Assembly (NCBI GenBank): GCA_022825185.1
Contig: JAJDYK010000225.1
Coordinates: 1-11,824 of the forward strand
Length of the DNA: 11,824 bases
Source: Candidatus Latescibacterota bacterium
GTDB taxonomy: Bacteria > Latescibacterota > UBA2968 > UBA8231
Direction: 5' to 3'
The notes below the pieces were generated by a model, which was given only the letters and a program-made list of their open reading frames with translations, made no database searches and was not told the origin of the DNA. Of this stretch, positions 1-7,618 are shown in pieces (within the stretch, counting starts at the first letter, position 1; each line of letters begins with the position of its first letter). A program made the position numbers and the translations under genes.

Positions 1-774
1 GTCGTCGGAGAGGTCGCATTACAGGACGAACCACAGCCGCTCGGGCGCAAAACGGAAGTGCCCTTGGGCGAGGAGCGCATTTTCACTTTTGACGTGCGGG
101 CCGACTTTGAGTCGGAGACCAAAGCGGGTTTTGACGCCTTAAGGCTGCAAACTCCGGGCCGCGTCCAGTTTATAGGACTGGAAATGGGCGACCCCTTAGC
201 CGCTGTGGAACCCGACAGCATCGCGGAAAAACAGGGTGAGTTGATCGTCTATTTTCCTTCCAACCGCATCGCGGCCGCAGACAACAGGCTGCTGCGGCTG
301 CTGTTTAAAACGGGCGTCTTCAGCTTTAACGCCCTGTTTCAGGGCGAGATATTTGTCGTGGGGGGAGAAGGACAGCCCCAATCTATCGAGCCGGGAGATG
401 CCAACGCGGAGGTATCGACCAATTCCATAGAGGTGCTGGCACTGAGCGAGAAGTTAGATGTGCTGAGCGCATTAGATGTGAGATCGACCGTAGTAACACC
501 GAACGGCGACGGACGCAACGATACGTTTGAACTAGCCTATTCACTGCTGGGCGTCCAAGCCAGCCAAGTGGTTTTTGAAATCTACGATTTGCGCGGACGC
601 AAAGTGCGGACGATATCGACCGACTCCAGAAGCGAAGGGCGTTATGTCGAAGAGTGGGATGGACGGGGAGAGGGAACGGGACTCGTAGCTCCGGGCCTAT
701 ACCTCGCCCGACTTTCCGTCGAGACGGACGCGGGTGATTTCACGCGCACGCGCATCATTGCGGTAGCCTACTAA
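1..774 (+). CDS. Secreted/surface protein with FlgD-like C-terminal domain (5' partial)
   Basis: The frame is open from base 1 to the TAA at 772-774, giving 257 visible residues; the start and any signal peptide lie upstream of the window. Visible residues about 26-160 form a beta-rich module with no recognised name. Residues about 164-257 begin with VVTPNGDGRND and continue with YDLRGRKVRT, EEWDGRG and APGLYLARL, ending in a hydrophobic AVAY. This is the pattern of FlgD Ig-like and type IX-sorting-like C-terminal domains found on secreted proteins of the FCB supergroup. Such domains anchor or sort proteins at the cell surface; that role is inferred here. The whole visible part aligns by eye with the C-terminal third of the next gene (about residues 560-772), so the two are probably paralogues. 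A GTG at 58 is internal to the open frame and is not a credible start. The gap to the next gene is 19 bases, consistent with an operon. Confidence 0.82.
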   Translation, partial: VVGEVALQDEPQPLGRKTEVPLGEERIFTFDVRADFESETKAGFDALRLQTPGRVQFIGLEMGDPLAAVEPDSIAEKQGELIVYFPSNRIAAADNRLLRLLFKTGVFSFNALFQGEIFVVGGEGQPQSIEPGDANAEVSTNSIEVLALSEKLDVLSALDVRSTVVTPNGDGRNDTFELAYSLLGVQASQVVFEIYDLRGRKVRTISTDSRSEGRYVEEWDGRGEGTGLVAPGLYLARLSVETDAGDFTRTRIIAVAY

Positions 775-793
775 ACGCTGTCGAGGATATACC

Positions 794-3112
794 ATGCAAA
801 AATTTGCTGCGATTCGCCTTTTGCTCGTCGCCACCCTGTGTGCAGCAGGGGCCTATGCCGACGAACTGCGCCTGAACAGCCCGGCGGACTGGCAGACCTG
901 GGCCATTCCCAAGGGCACGCTGGAAATTGCCGACGACGGCAGCATTAGCCTAGCGTGGATGCGCCGCAATATAAACGCCGTGGCCAATGCCGCAGAGTTT
1001 TCCCACAGCGAAGGCAAGAAACAGGTTTTTGGTGGCATCCGCGCAGTCAACTCAAACCCCCAAGACGCGGCTAACATTATCGACCAAGATCCATCGACCT
1101 GGTGGCAGCCGTCTGCCGACGATCCGCTAGATGATTGGTGGATCGAAATCGACCTCGGCCGGCCAGTATTGGCGCGCAAGTTGCGCCTTGTCTTCCCGGA
1201 CACACCCGACGCCAAGCCCTTTCGCAATTTCACGACTTACATAAGTAACGGTGTGGATACGCGTTATGGCGTGACCTACCACCCGGTCGCCGTCACCACC
1301 ACACCCAATGTAGAGCGCGTTTTTGAGGTCGATCTGAAACGAATTGAGTTGGGTCTGGCCAGCGGAGAACATCTCATAGAGCAGGATACGCTGGATTTTA
1401 ACCTCGTCCACCACGTGCGATTGGTGCCCATGGAAAAAAATTTAGGGGCGGCGCTAGCTGAGATCGAAGTGGATGCACTGGGAGATAATCTCGCCATAGG
1501 TACAGTGGAACGGGGTGGATCGGTGCGAGCGGGGCGGAGCGACGATAGGATCGGTACGATCTTCGACGGGGATGTCAATACCAACTGGCGAGCCGCCGTC
1601 GGTGGCGACCAAGCCAAGGAGGGCAATCTCAGGACCTACGTTGAAGACGGCGATTGGTTCGAATGGGATCTGGGTGCCACGTTCTGGGTAAATCACCTTT
1701 CCCACCTAGACCTGACGGTCGGAGACGGCGAAGGGTCTCGTGGCTCCCACGGGCACGGGGCCAAGCTATTTATCCTCACCACCTCCGACGGCACGCCGGC
1801 CAGCGGCCTGACCAGCGACCGCATTCGCAGCAATTTCGACTACCAGGAACTCAGCGACGTATTCAACGATAGATTCCCCAACCAACAGTCGTATCACTTT
1901 GCATTCCCGCTGCGGAAAATTCGCCATATCTTCTACCACCGCAGCGGCATTCCGACGCGCCTACAGATCCGCCAGTCGATTTTTGAATACATACTCCACG
2001 GCGAGGGGTACGTGGCGGCGACGGAAATGGTGTCGGACTTCATCGACTTAGGCGCAATGAAGAGCGTGCGCAAGCTGTCGTGGGACGCCGATCTACCCGC
2101 CGGTACGCAAATCGAAATTCGTTCACAGACTGGCAATACCTTTGAACTGCAAAAGAAGTACTACCACAAGAACGGCACAGAGCTAGATTCGGCCCGTTTT
2201 GGCAAATTGCCCAAGAGCGTGCGCGGGCGCATCGACACCCTCAAGCTCAAAGGGCCGGATTGGAGCGGCTGGAGCCAGCCCTATGCTTTCCCCGAGGAGG
2301 CATTTCTCTCACCTACGCCTAGGCAATTTCTGCAACTACAGATTCGGCTAGCCAACGACGATCCGCAGCTAACGCCGGTATTGCGCGCTCTGACGCTGGA
2401 TTTCGACGATCCGCTCGTCAGTGGAGGCATTGCCGCACGCATCTTGCCGCGCGAGGTCGGACTAGATTCGCTGCAGCGCTTTACGTATTTGCTGCAACCG
2501 ACCTTTGTGCGCAACGACCAAGGCTTTGACGAGGTCTTTATCCAAGTGCCGGGCGCAGTGCAAGAAGTGGGCGTCCGCGTCGGCGGGCAGAGTGTGCAGC
2601 CGAGGGACGTTGAACTGACGGACGGGCTACTAAGAGTCGGACTGCCAGAGCGGGTGCGGGAGGATTCGGTGGAAGTGCTATTTACCGCGCAGGTAACGAC
2701 CAATGCCACGCTCTTTGAGGCGTGGGCTGGGGACAGCCAGCAGAATGTGCGCCAAGGCGTCGAACCCTTAGAGCCGCGCTCTATGATCGTTTTTGTGCCC
2801 GACGTGGCCGGTGGGAACTTGCTGCGCAACGTGCAGGTAACGCCGGTCGTTACGCCTAACGGCGATGGCGTAAACGACGAAGCGCAAATCAACTTTATCG
2901 TGGTCCAAGTCGAGGGCAATCCCAACGTGGATATCTACGACCTGACCGGATCGCACCTGCGGACGCTCGACCTAGACGCCACGGGTTTCGCGTGGGATGG
3001 CCGGGACGCGGCGGGAACGGTTTTGCCGCCGGGGGTGTATATCTGCCGCATCCAGATGGAAGCCGACTCTGGAGACCAGTCGGTATATCGCGCCATTAGT
3101 TTGGCCTATTGA
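794..3112 (+). CDS. Secreted discoidin-domain protein with FlgD-like C-terminal domain
   Basis: This 772-residue protein has a clear signal peptide: charged start, hydrophobic LLLVATLCAAG, and a likely cleavage after AYA near residue 22. Two discoidin-like (F5/8 type C, galactose-binding fold) domains are suggested. The first spans about residues 65-228 and has AANIIDQDPSTWW and WWIEIDLG. The second spans about 232-408 and has IFDGDVNTNW (from D258), WFEWDLG (287-294) and a closing EYILHGEG. Such domains usually bind carbohydrate or other surface ligands. A beta-rich middle follows, then about residues 560-680 match the module seen in the preceding gene. VVTPNGDGVND (685-695), IYDLTGSHLRTL, AWDGRD and PPGVYICRI form a FlgD/T9SS-like C-terminal domain ending in SLAY. 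A GAGG at 783-786 sits 7 bases before the ATG. The likely role is a surface-displayed adhesin or glycan-binding protein; no catalytic residues are evident. Confidence 0.85.
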   Translation: MQKFAAIRLLLVATLCAAGAYADELRLNSPADWQTWAIPKGTLEIADDGSISLAWMRRNINAVANAAEFSHSEGKKQVFGGIRAVNSNPQDAANIIDQDPSTWWQPSADDPLDDWWIEIDLGRPVLARKLRLVFPDTPDAKPFRNFTTYISNGVDTRYGVTYHPVAVTTTPNVERVFEVDLKRIELGLASGEHLIEQDTLDFNLVHHVRLVPMEKNLGAALAEIEVDALGDNLAIGTVERGGSVRAGRSDDRIGTIFDGDVNTNWRAAVGGDQAKEGNLRTYVEDGDWFEWDLGATFWVNHLSHLDLTVGDGEGSRGSHGHGAKLFILTTSDGTPASGLTSDRIRSNFDYQELSDVFNDRFPNQQSYHFAFPLRKIRHIFYHRSGIPTRLQIRQSIFEYILHGEGYVAATEMVSDFIDLGAMKSVRKLSWDADLPAGTQIEIRSQTGNTFELQKKYYHKNGTELDSARFGKLPKSVRGRIDTLKLKGPDWSGWSQPYAFPEEAFLSPTPRQFLQLQIRLANDDPQLTPVLRALTLDFDDPLVSGGIAARILPREVGLDSLQRFTYLLQPTFVRNDQGFDEVFIQVPGAVQEVGVRVGGQSVQPRDVELTDGLLRVGLPERVREDSVEVLFTAQVTTNATLFEAWAGDSQQNVRQGVEPLEPRSMIVFVPDVAGGNLLRNVQVTPVVTPNGDGVNDEAQINFIVVQVEGNPNVDIYDLTGSHLRTLDLDATGFAWDGRDAAGTVLPPGVYICRIQMEADSGDQSVYRAISLAY

Positions 3113-3140
3113 CAACCAGCGCGTTGCACAGCAGTAAAAA

Positions 3141-3150
3141 AGGGAGGGAA
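3141..3150 (+). promoter_or_regulatory. Ribosome binding site that fixes the start at 3154
   Basis: The purine run AGGGAGGGAA lies 3 bases before the ATG at 3154 and contains a strong Shine-Dalgarno core. It supports this ATG over the in-frame TTG at 3109, which overlaps the stop of the preceding gene and would put 15 polar residues before an otherwise clean signal peptide. Confidence 0.75.
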
Positions 3151-3153
3151 CAA

Positions 3154-5808
3154 ATGGGCCAGAAGTTTTTCGGTGCCCTGTTAACGGTTTGTCTTTTGGC
3201 AGGTGGACTATTAGCCGAAGGCCTGCAATCGGGTTTTCTCAACCCCTATGTCACCAGCGGTGTGCGGATATCGCCCCAGACCATCACGCCGACTATGCGG
3301 AAGTGGTATCTGCCCCAAACGCTCTACGATATTTACGGGTGGAGAAACTGGGAATACACCAACTATGCCAAGGATCGCTACGAACGCTATACCGACATTG
3401 TGCTACAGGGTCAGCGCTTTTACGATATCTACGGCAATTACATCACGCGCGGCTGGAGAATCTACGAGTGGGCGCAACAGCACCCCACGGAGACGGGCAG
3501 CGCAATCGACAAGTCTGTGGAGTTCAATAACTGGTTCAATAACTTAGTCATTTCAACGGCGTCGCAGGGCCAATACCACATGGCGTTGACCGTGGGCGAG
3601 CAGCTAAGGACCACGTTGACGCCGATGACCTTTTCCAAGCCGCTGTTCAACGGCGTGCAATGGGATTTCCTCTCCGATAAATACGCCCTGACGCTAATCG
3701 CCTCGCGCACGGACAATCCCGCTCTGGCAGCCACGGCGACCAACCGCGACCAAGGGGCCACAGTGCGCACGATCTTCACCAATCTGCTTGGCCTGCGCGG
3801 CACGGCCCAAGTCGGCGACTTTATCAAGCTGGGCACTACCTATGTCAACGCCGGTCACTGGAATAGCTCGGAGAGCTTCGGCAACAATTCTCTCAAGGGC
3901 ACGCTCGGCGGCAACCTGCAAGCGGGTAACGTGCAGCGCCTCCTAGTGCGTCTGTCCGACGATTCGCCCGAGGACGGCGAAGGTGGGGCGTTGCTCTTTT
4001 TGCACCGCGTGTACATAAATGGCGTGGAACATCCCGAAATTTCCGACCGAGCGCTGGTAGATGGCGGCATCCGGCGACAGGGGCGCTGGGAGGCCAGCGG
4101 CGGCAACAACATCATCATTACCTACGACATCGAGCGCGACTTTACGCCCATTCCCGGCGAAGACGAAATCATCGACTTCAAGGAAATCAAAAAGATCGAG
4201 ATCGAACTGGTCCTAGCCAATGACTATGCCGTTGAAATCACTTCCAATATGCAGGTCAACAACACGGGCGAACCTGTATTTTTGCCCGTCACCCGTGCAG
4301 AGAAAAACATCAAGGACGGCTCCAACCAGCGCGTGGTGCGCTTTAGCTACGGCTTGCCGACGGCCAACGAAGTCGCCGGTCTCACCATGGAAATCGACGA
4401 CCTCTTTGGCGGGTTTAACTTGCGCGCCGAATACAATATCAACCGCAAATACCGCCGCTTTCCCAACCAGAATTTCACCTACAATCAGGCGCTGGGAAAA
4501 GAGAGCGCAGAGGGCTACTACGCAACGGCGTCGCACAACGTGTACCCGTGGTTTGCCTATGGCGAAATTTTTAGCATGGACCCGGGCTATCAGACATTCA
4601 TGTTCGTGCCCGACAGTAACGGGCGCATTAACTACGAAAGTGCTGTAAACAACGTTTACGAATTCGTGGACGACAACGACGACCAAGACCGCTTTCCCGA
4701 CTGGCGTAGGCGCGCCTTCAGCAGTTCCTCGTCGGAGCGCCTGCTGATCCAGCGGGCTGACGTGGCCGTCTTTCCCGGCTACGACGAAAACAACGACTTA
4801 GTGTCGGACTTCAACCAGAATGACAACGGCATGCCCGACTATCTGGAGCCCTTTGTGCGCTACGATGTCGATCCGCTGGAATTTCTCTACGGCACGGACA
4901 TGAACAACAATACCGTGATCGACCGCTTTGAAAACGATGAGGAAGCAGACTACCCGTATCCGCGCGACCACCGAGGTTACAACTTCTACGGTGGTGCCGA
5001 ACTCAAGCCGGGCAGCCGCATAATGGTCGGTCGCCTGCGCGAGTGGCTGCTGAGCAGCAATCGCCGCAACCAGTCGCTCTATGGTTTGCTGACGCTGACG
5101 CACGAGGTGCCTCGCCACGGTTTGCAGATGCAGCTCTACAATAGTCTTCGCCGCGTCAAGGACAATATCCCCGAAGACATTATTCTATGGGTGCAGAGTC
5201 CGCGCACGCGGGGCGATATGCGCCCCTTCGTCGATCCCATGATCGCGCAGGATGCGCTGATCAACACCTCCTTTCTGAGTGCGCGTACGCGCAAATACGC
5301 CCCGCTCAATCTGGAGACCAAGCTGAAGTACGAGATCTATCACCAGCGCGGAGACCAGCAGCCAGCAAACTGGCAGGACGAGAAGCTCCTCGCGCTGATC
5401 ACCAAGGCGGATTTGCCCATTCCGGTGGGTAAACACGTGCTGTGGCCTAGGTGGAAACAGCTCTACAAGCGGCGCTCACCCACGGATAAAACCGAACTGG
5501 AAAATAACGAACTGTCGGAAATTTTCTTCTTCGTGTGGCAGCAGGAATTGATCAGTACGATGCGCCTAGAGTCCGGCATCGAGTACGAGATTTTCAGGAA
5601 TATGGTCGAACGGACTGATCCACTGCCCGCCGGATATGTGGACGATTTTGAACAGTTCGTAATTGCTGCACAGCTATCCAATCGCTCGGACTATCTGGGC
5701 TATCGCCTGATGACCAACATCGGCGGACGCTGGGAGCGGCGCGATTTCCGCGACGAGACAACGACGGATCTGGTGCTGTTTCTGAGTATGTTTGCCGGAT
5801 TGCAATAA
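3154..5808 (+). CDS. Large exported protein, probable outer-membrane or surface beta-structure, with Ca-binding-like loops
   Basis: I do not recognise the family of this 884-residue protein. The start at 3154 gives a typical signal peptide (MGQKFFGALL followed by TVCLLAGGLLA). The N-terminal part is rich in Tyr and Trp and contains two copies of YDIYG at residues 58 and 90. Much of the rest alternates hydrophobic and polar residues with many aromatics (for example FNLRAEYNINRKYRRF and YYATASHNVYPWFAYGEIF), suggesting beta strands of an outer-membrane barrel or large surface sheet. A segment near residues 260-380 (LLVRLSDDSPEDGEGG, then IKKIEIELVLAND) looks like an inserted beta-sandwich. Residues about 506-601 hold three Asp/Asn-rich stretches, DDNDDQDRFPD, DENNDLVSDFNQNDNG and DMNNNTVIDRFENDEEAD, resembling thrombospondin type 3 or dockerin calcium loops. 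It has no FlgD-like C-terminal domain, unlike the two genes before it, and could be their anchor or export partner. That is inference from position; a free-standing surface protein is equally possible. Confidence 0.7.
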   Translation: MGQKFFGALLTVCLLAGGLLAEGLQSGFLNPYVTSGVRISPQTITPTMRKWYLPQTLYDIYGWRNWEYTNYAKDRYERYTDIVLQGQRFYDIYGNYITRGWRIYEWAQQHPTETGSAIDKSVEFNNWFNNLVISTASQGQYHMALTVGEQLRTTLTPMTFSKPLFNGVQWDFLSDKYALTLIASRTDNPALAATATNRDQGATVRTIFTNLLGLRGTAQVGDFIKLGTTYVNAGHWNSSESFGNNSLKGTLGGNLQAGNVQRLLVRLSDDSPEDGEGGALLFLHRVYINGVEHPEISDRALVDGGIRRQGRWEASGGNNIIITYDIERDFTPIPGEDEIIDFKEIKKIEIELVLANDYAVEITSNMQVNNTGEPVFLPVTRAEKNIKDGSNQRVVRFSYGLPTANEVAGLTMEIDDLFGGFNLRAEYNINRKYRRFPNQNFTYNQALGKESAEGYYATASHNVYPWFAYGEIFSMDPGYQTFMFVPDSNGRINYESAVNNVYEFVDDNDDQDRFPDWRRRAFSSSSSERLLIQRADVAVFPGYDENNDLVSDFNQNDNGMPDYLEPFVRYDVDPLEFLYGTDMNNNTVIDRFENDEEADYPYPRDHRGYNFYGGAELKPGSRIMVGRLREWLLSSNRRNQSLYGLLTLTHEVPRHGLQMQLYNSLRRVKDNIPEDIILWVQSPRTRGDMRPFVDPMIAQDALINTSFLSARTRKYAPLNLETKLKYEIYHQRGDQQPANWQDEKLLALITKADLPIPVGKHVLWPRWKQLYKRRSPTDKTELENNELSEIFFFVWQQELISTMRLESGIEYEIFRNMVERTDPLPAGYVDDFEQFVIAAQLSNRSDYLGYRLMTNIGGRWERRDFRDETTTDLVLFLSMFAGLQ

Positions 5809-5811
5809 CGA

Positions 5812-5840
5812 CTGACAAATCTGCCTTTGTGCAGTCTGAT
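5812..5840 (+). promoter_or_regulatory. Possible weak sigma70-like promoter in the 46-base gap
   Basis: CTGACA at 5812-5817 (5 of 6 to the classical -35) is followed after exactly 17 bases by TCTGAT at 5835-5840 (4 of 6 to -10). It lies in the widest intergenic gap of the window, just before the UnbV-family gene. Transcription would begin near 5847, which would suit translation from the ATG at 5888 better than from 5855. A chance match of this quality is quite possible and the sigma preferences of this lineage are unknown. Confidence 0.2.
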
Positions 5841-5854
5841 GTCTGCGCCGGTTA

Positions 5855-7597
5855 ATGGAATTGCATCGACTGCATACTTCCCGCGCTATGCGCCCTTTTT
5901 ACATGCCCATCGTTGCGGTTCTCTTTAGCTGGGGTATGGCGCTGATCGCGGGGTGCGCAAATGAAACTTCCGCGCCATCGACAGAAGCCACTGCACCCAA
6001 ATTGGCTAGAAATGCACTGCCGAAATTCGTCAATGTCACTGCCGCTGCCGGTATCCACTTTGCTCATGTCAACGGCGGTAGCGGTCGTTTCTACTACGTG
6101 GAGACCTATGGCTCGGGAGCGGCTTTTATCGACTACGACAGCGATGGCGACGAAGACCTATACCTAGTCAACGGGGCCGTATTGCCAGGCTTTTTGGAGC
6201 GGCGCGTGCCGAAAAACGTCCTATATCGAAACAAGGGCAACGGGAAGTTCGAGGAAATAACAGAAGAAGCAGGTGTCGGTGATGAAGGATATGGTATGGG
6301 TGTCTGCGCGGGAGATTACGACAACGACGGTCATGTCGATCTCTATGTCACGAACTTCGGTGCCAATGTGTTGTATCGCAATCGCGGCGACGGTTCATTT
6401 GTCGATGCGACAGAGACCGCTGGCATCGGCGACGAGCGCTTGAGCATGAGCGCGGCCTTTGCCGACATCGACAACGATGGCGATCTCGACCTCTACGTTT
6501 CCAACAATACCGACTTTACCCTCGAAAACCACAAAGAATGCAGGCACGGTTCCATACGCGTCTATTGCGGTCCCGGTCAATACAAGGGGGCATCGGGAAT
6601 TATGTACCGCAATGAAGGAGATGGAACGTTTGTCGATGTAACAGAAGCAATGGGCGTTTATAACGACCGCTGTCGTCAACTCGGCGTAGTGTTTGGCGAT
6701 TACGACGAAGACGGCGATGCAGATCTGTTCGTCGCCAATGATATGACTCCGAACTTCCTCTTTCGCAACGAGGGGGGGACGCGGTTTTCCAATATTGGGC
6801 TGGATTCCGGCGTCGCCTTCAGCCCGGACGGCAAATCCGAGGCAGGCATGGGCACAGACTTTGGCGACTACGACCGGGACGGACTCCTCGACATCGTCGT
6901 CTGCAACTTCCAGTGGGAGCACTGTCGCCTGTTAAAAAACGAGCGAGGCGATGTGTTTAAAGACCAGATACACGAGTCCAAACTGGACGAACCGACCTTC
7001 TCGACATTGACCTTTGGCACGGACTTTTTCGACTACGACAACGATGGCTACCTCGACCTGTTCCTAGCCAACGGACACGTCGAACCAAATATAGAAATTA
7101 TCGACCGCGCCGGACCTTCCTACGCGCAACGGGATCAGCTATTCCACAACAACGGCGACGGCACCTTTACCGACGTCAGCTCCGACTCGCCGGGCTTGGC
7201 CACTGCCTGGGTCGGACGCGGATCGGCTACCGCCGACTACGACAACGACGGAGACCTCGACCTGTTCGTCAGCAATAACAACCAGCGCGGCCTGCTGCTG
7301 CGCAACGACGGCGGCAACCGCCAACACTGGCTGTCGGTGCGCACCATAGGCACCCACAGCAACCGCGACGGCATCGGCGCGCGAATCCGGGTGATGGCTG
7401 GCGACCTACACCAGGTAGAAGAAGTGCGTTCAGGCAGTTCGTATCTGTCACAGAATGCGCTGCGAGTACACTTTGGCTTGGGGACTCACACGCGGGTGGA
7501 TCGAGTGGAGATTCACTGGCCAAGTGGGGTTGAGCAGGTGTTGGAAGACGTGGCGGCTGACCAATTCCTCACCGTCCGAGAGCCGGAAAAACTATAG
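5855..7597 (+). CDS. CRTAC1-like FG-GAP/VCBS propeller lipoprotein with ASPIC/UnbV domain
   Basis: This 580-residue protein carries seven DxDxDGxxDL repeats, the calcium-binding loops of an FG-GAP/VCBS beta-propeller. They start at residues 93, 154, 204, 282, 338, 393 and 461 (for example DYDNDGHVDLYV, DIDNDGDLDLYV). Family landmarks include the pair C229 and C238 in the VYCGPGQ segment, MTPNFLFRN, and EAGMGTDFGDYD. Residues about 486-575 form the ASPIC/UnbV domain (GGNRQHWLSV, NRDGIGARIRV, GSSYLSQN, VEIHWPSG). A hydrophobic segment ends in LIAGC with Cys34, a lipobox, so the product is probably an envelope-anchored lipoprotein. The start is uncertain. ATG 5855 gives a long charged lead, while ATG 5888 (Met12) gives a more typical 22-residue signal; neither has a clear ribosome binding site. 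The family lacks an established biochemical function. In many genomes it sits beside TPR proteins, as it does here. Confidence 0.9.
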   Translation: MELHRLHTSRAMRPFYMPIVAVLFSWGMALIAGCANETSAPSTEATAPKLARNALPKFVNVTAAAGIHFAHVNGGSGRFYYVETYGSGAAFIDYDSDGDEDLYLVNGAVLPGFLERRVPKNVLYRNKGNGKFEEITEEAGVGDEGYGMGVCAGDYDNDGHVDLYVTNFGANVLYRNRGDGSFVDATETAGIGDERLSMSAAFADIDNDGDLDLYVSNNTDFTLENHKECRHGSIRVYCGPGQYKGASGIMYRNEGDGTFVDVTEAMGVYNDRCRQLGVVFGDYDEDGDADLFVANDMTPNFLFRNEGGTRFSNIGLDSGVAFSPDGKSEAGMGTDFGDYDRDGLLDIVVCNFQWEHCRLLKNERGDVFKDQIHESKLDEPTFSTLTFGTDFFDYDNDGYLDLFLANGHVEPNIEIIDRAGPSYAQRDQLFHNNGDGTFTDVSSDSPGLATAWVGRGSATADYDNDGDLDLFVSNNNQRGLLLRNDGGNRQHWLSVRTIGTHSNRDGIGARIRVMAGDLHQVEEVRSGSSYLSQNALRVHFGLGTHTRVDRVEIHWPSGVEQVLEDVAADQFLTVREPEKL

Positions 7598-7618
7598 GAC
7601 CAAAAGGACAAGGCGAAC

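Noticed and set aside
1..774. Start of the first gene at the GTG at 58
   Set aside because: The frame is open and similar in character back to base 1, there is no ribosome binding site, and the protein would lack a signal peptide; the gene is truncated by the window.
2281..2925. Minus-strand open frame of 214 codons
   Set aside because: It lies wholly opposite a well-supported gene; its product is low-complexity Ser/Thr/Arg-rich with no domain, typical of an antisense shadow.
3109..3153. In-frame TTG start at 3109 for the 884-residue protein
   Set aside because: It overlaps the previous stop codon, adds 15 polar residues before the signal peptide, and ATG 3154 has a strong ribosome binding site.
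4213..4686. Minus-strand open frame of 157 codons and overlapping plus-strand frame at 4220-4648
   Set aside because: Both fall inside the large exported protein, show no motif, and have no ribosome binding site or operon logic.
5812..5850. Small inverted repeats (CTGC/GCAG, ACAAA/TTTGT) in the gap as a possible terminator
   Set aside because: Stems are only 4-5 base pairs and no T-run follows, so an intrinsic terminator is not supported.
6131..7255. Recurrent near-identical DNA around 'gactacgacaacgacgg' suggesting a DNA repeat array
   Set aside because: The copies are in frame, unevenly spaced and encode the DxDxDG calcium loops of the propeller, so protein repeats explain them.
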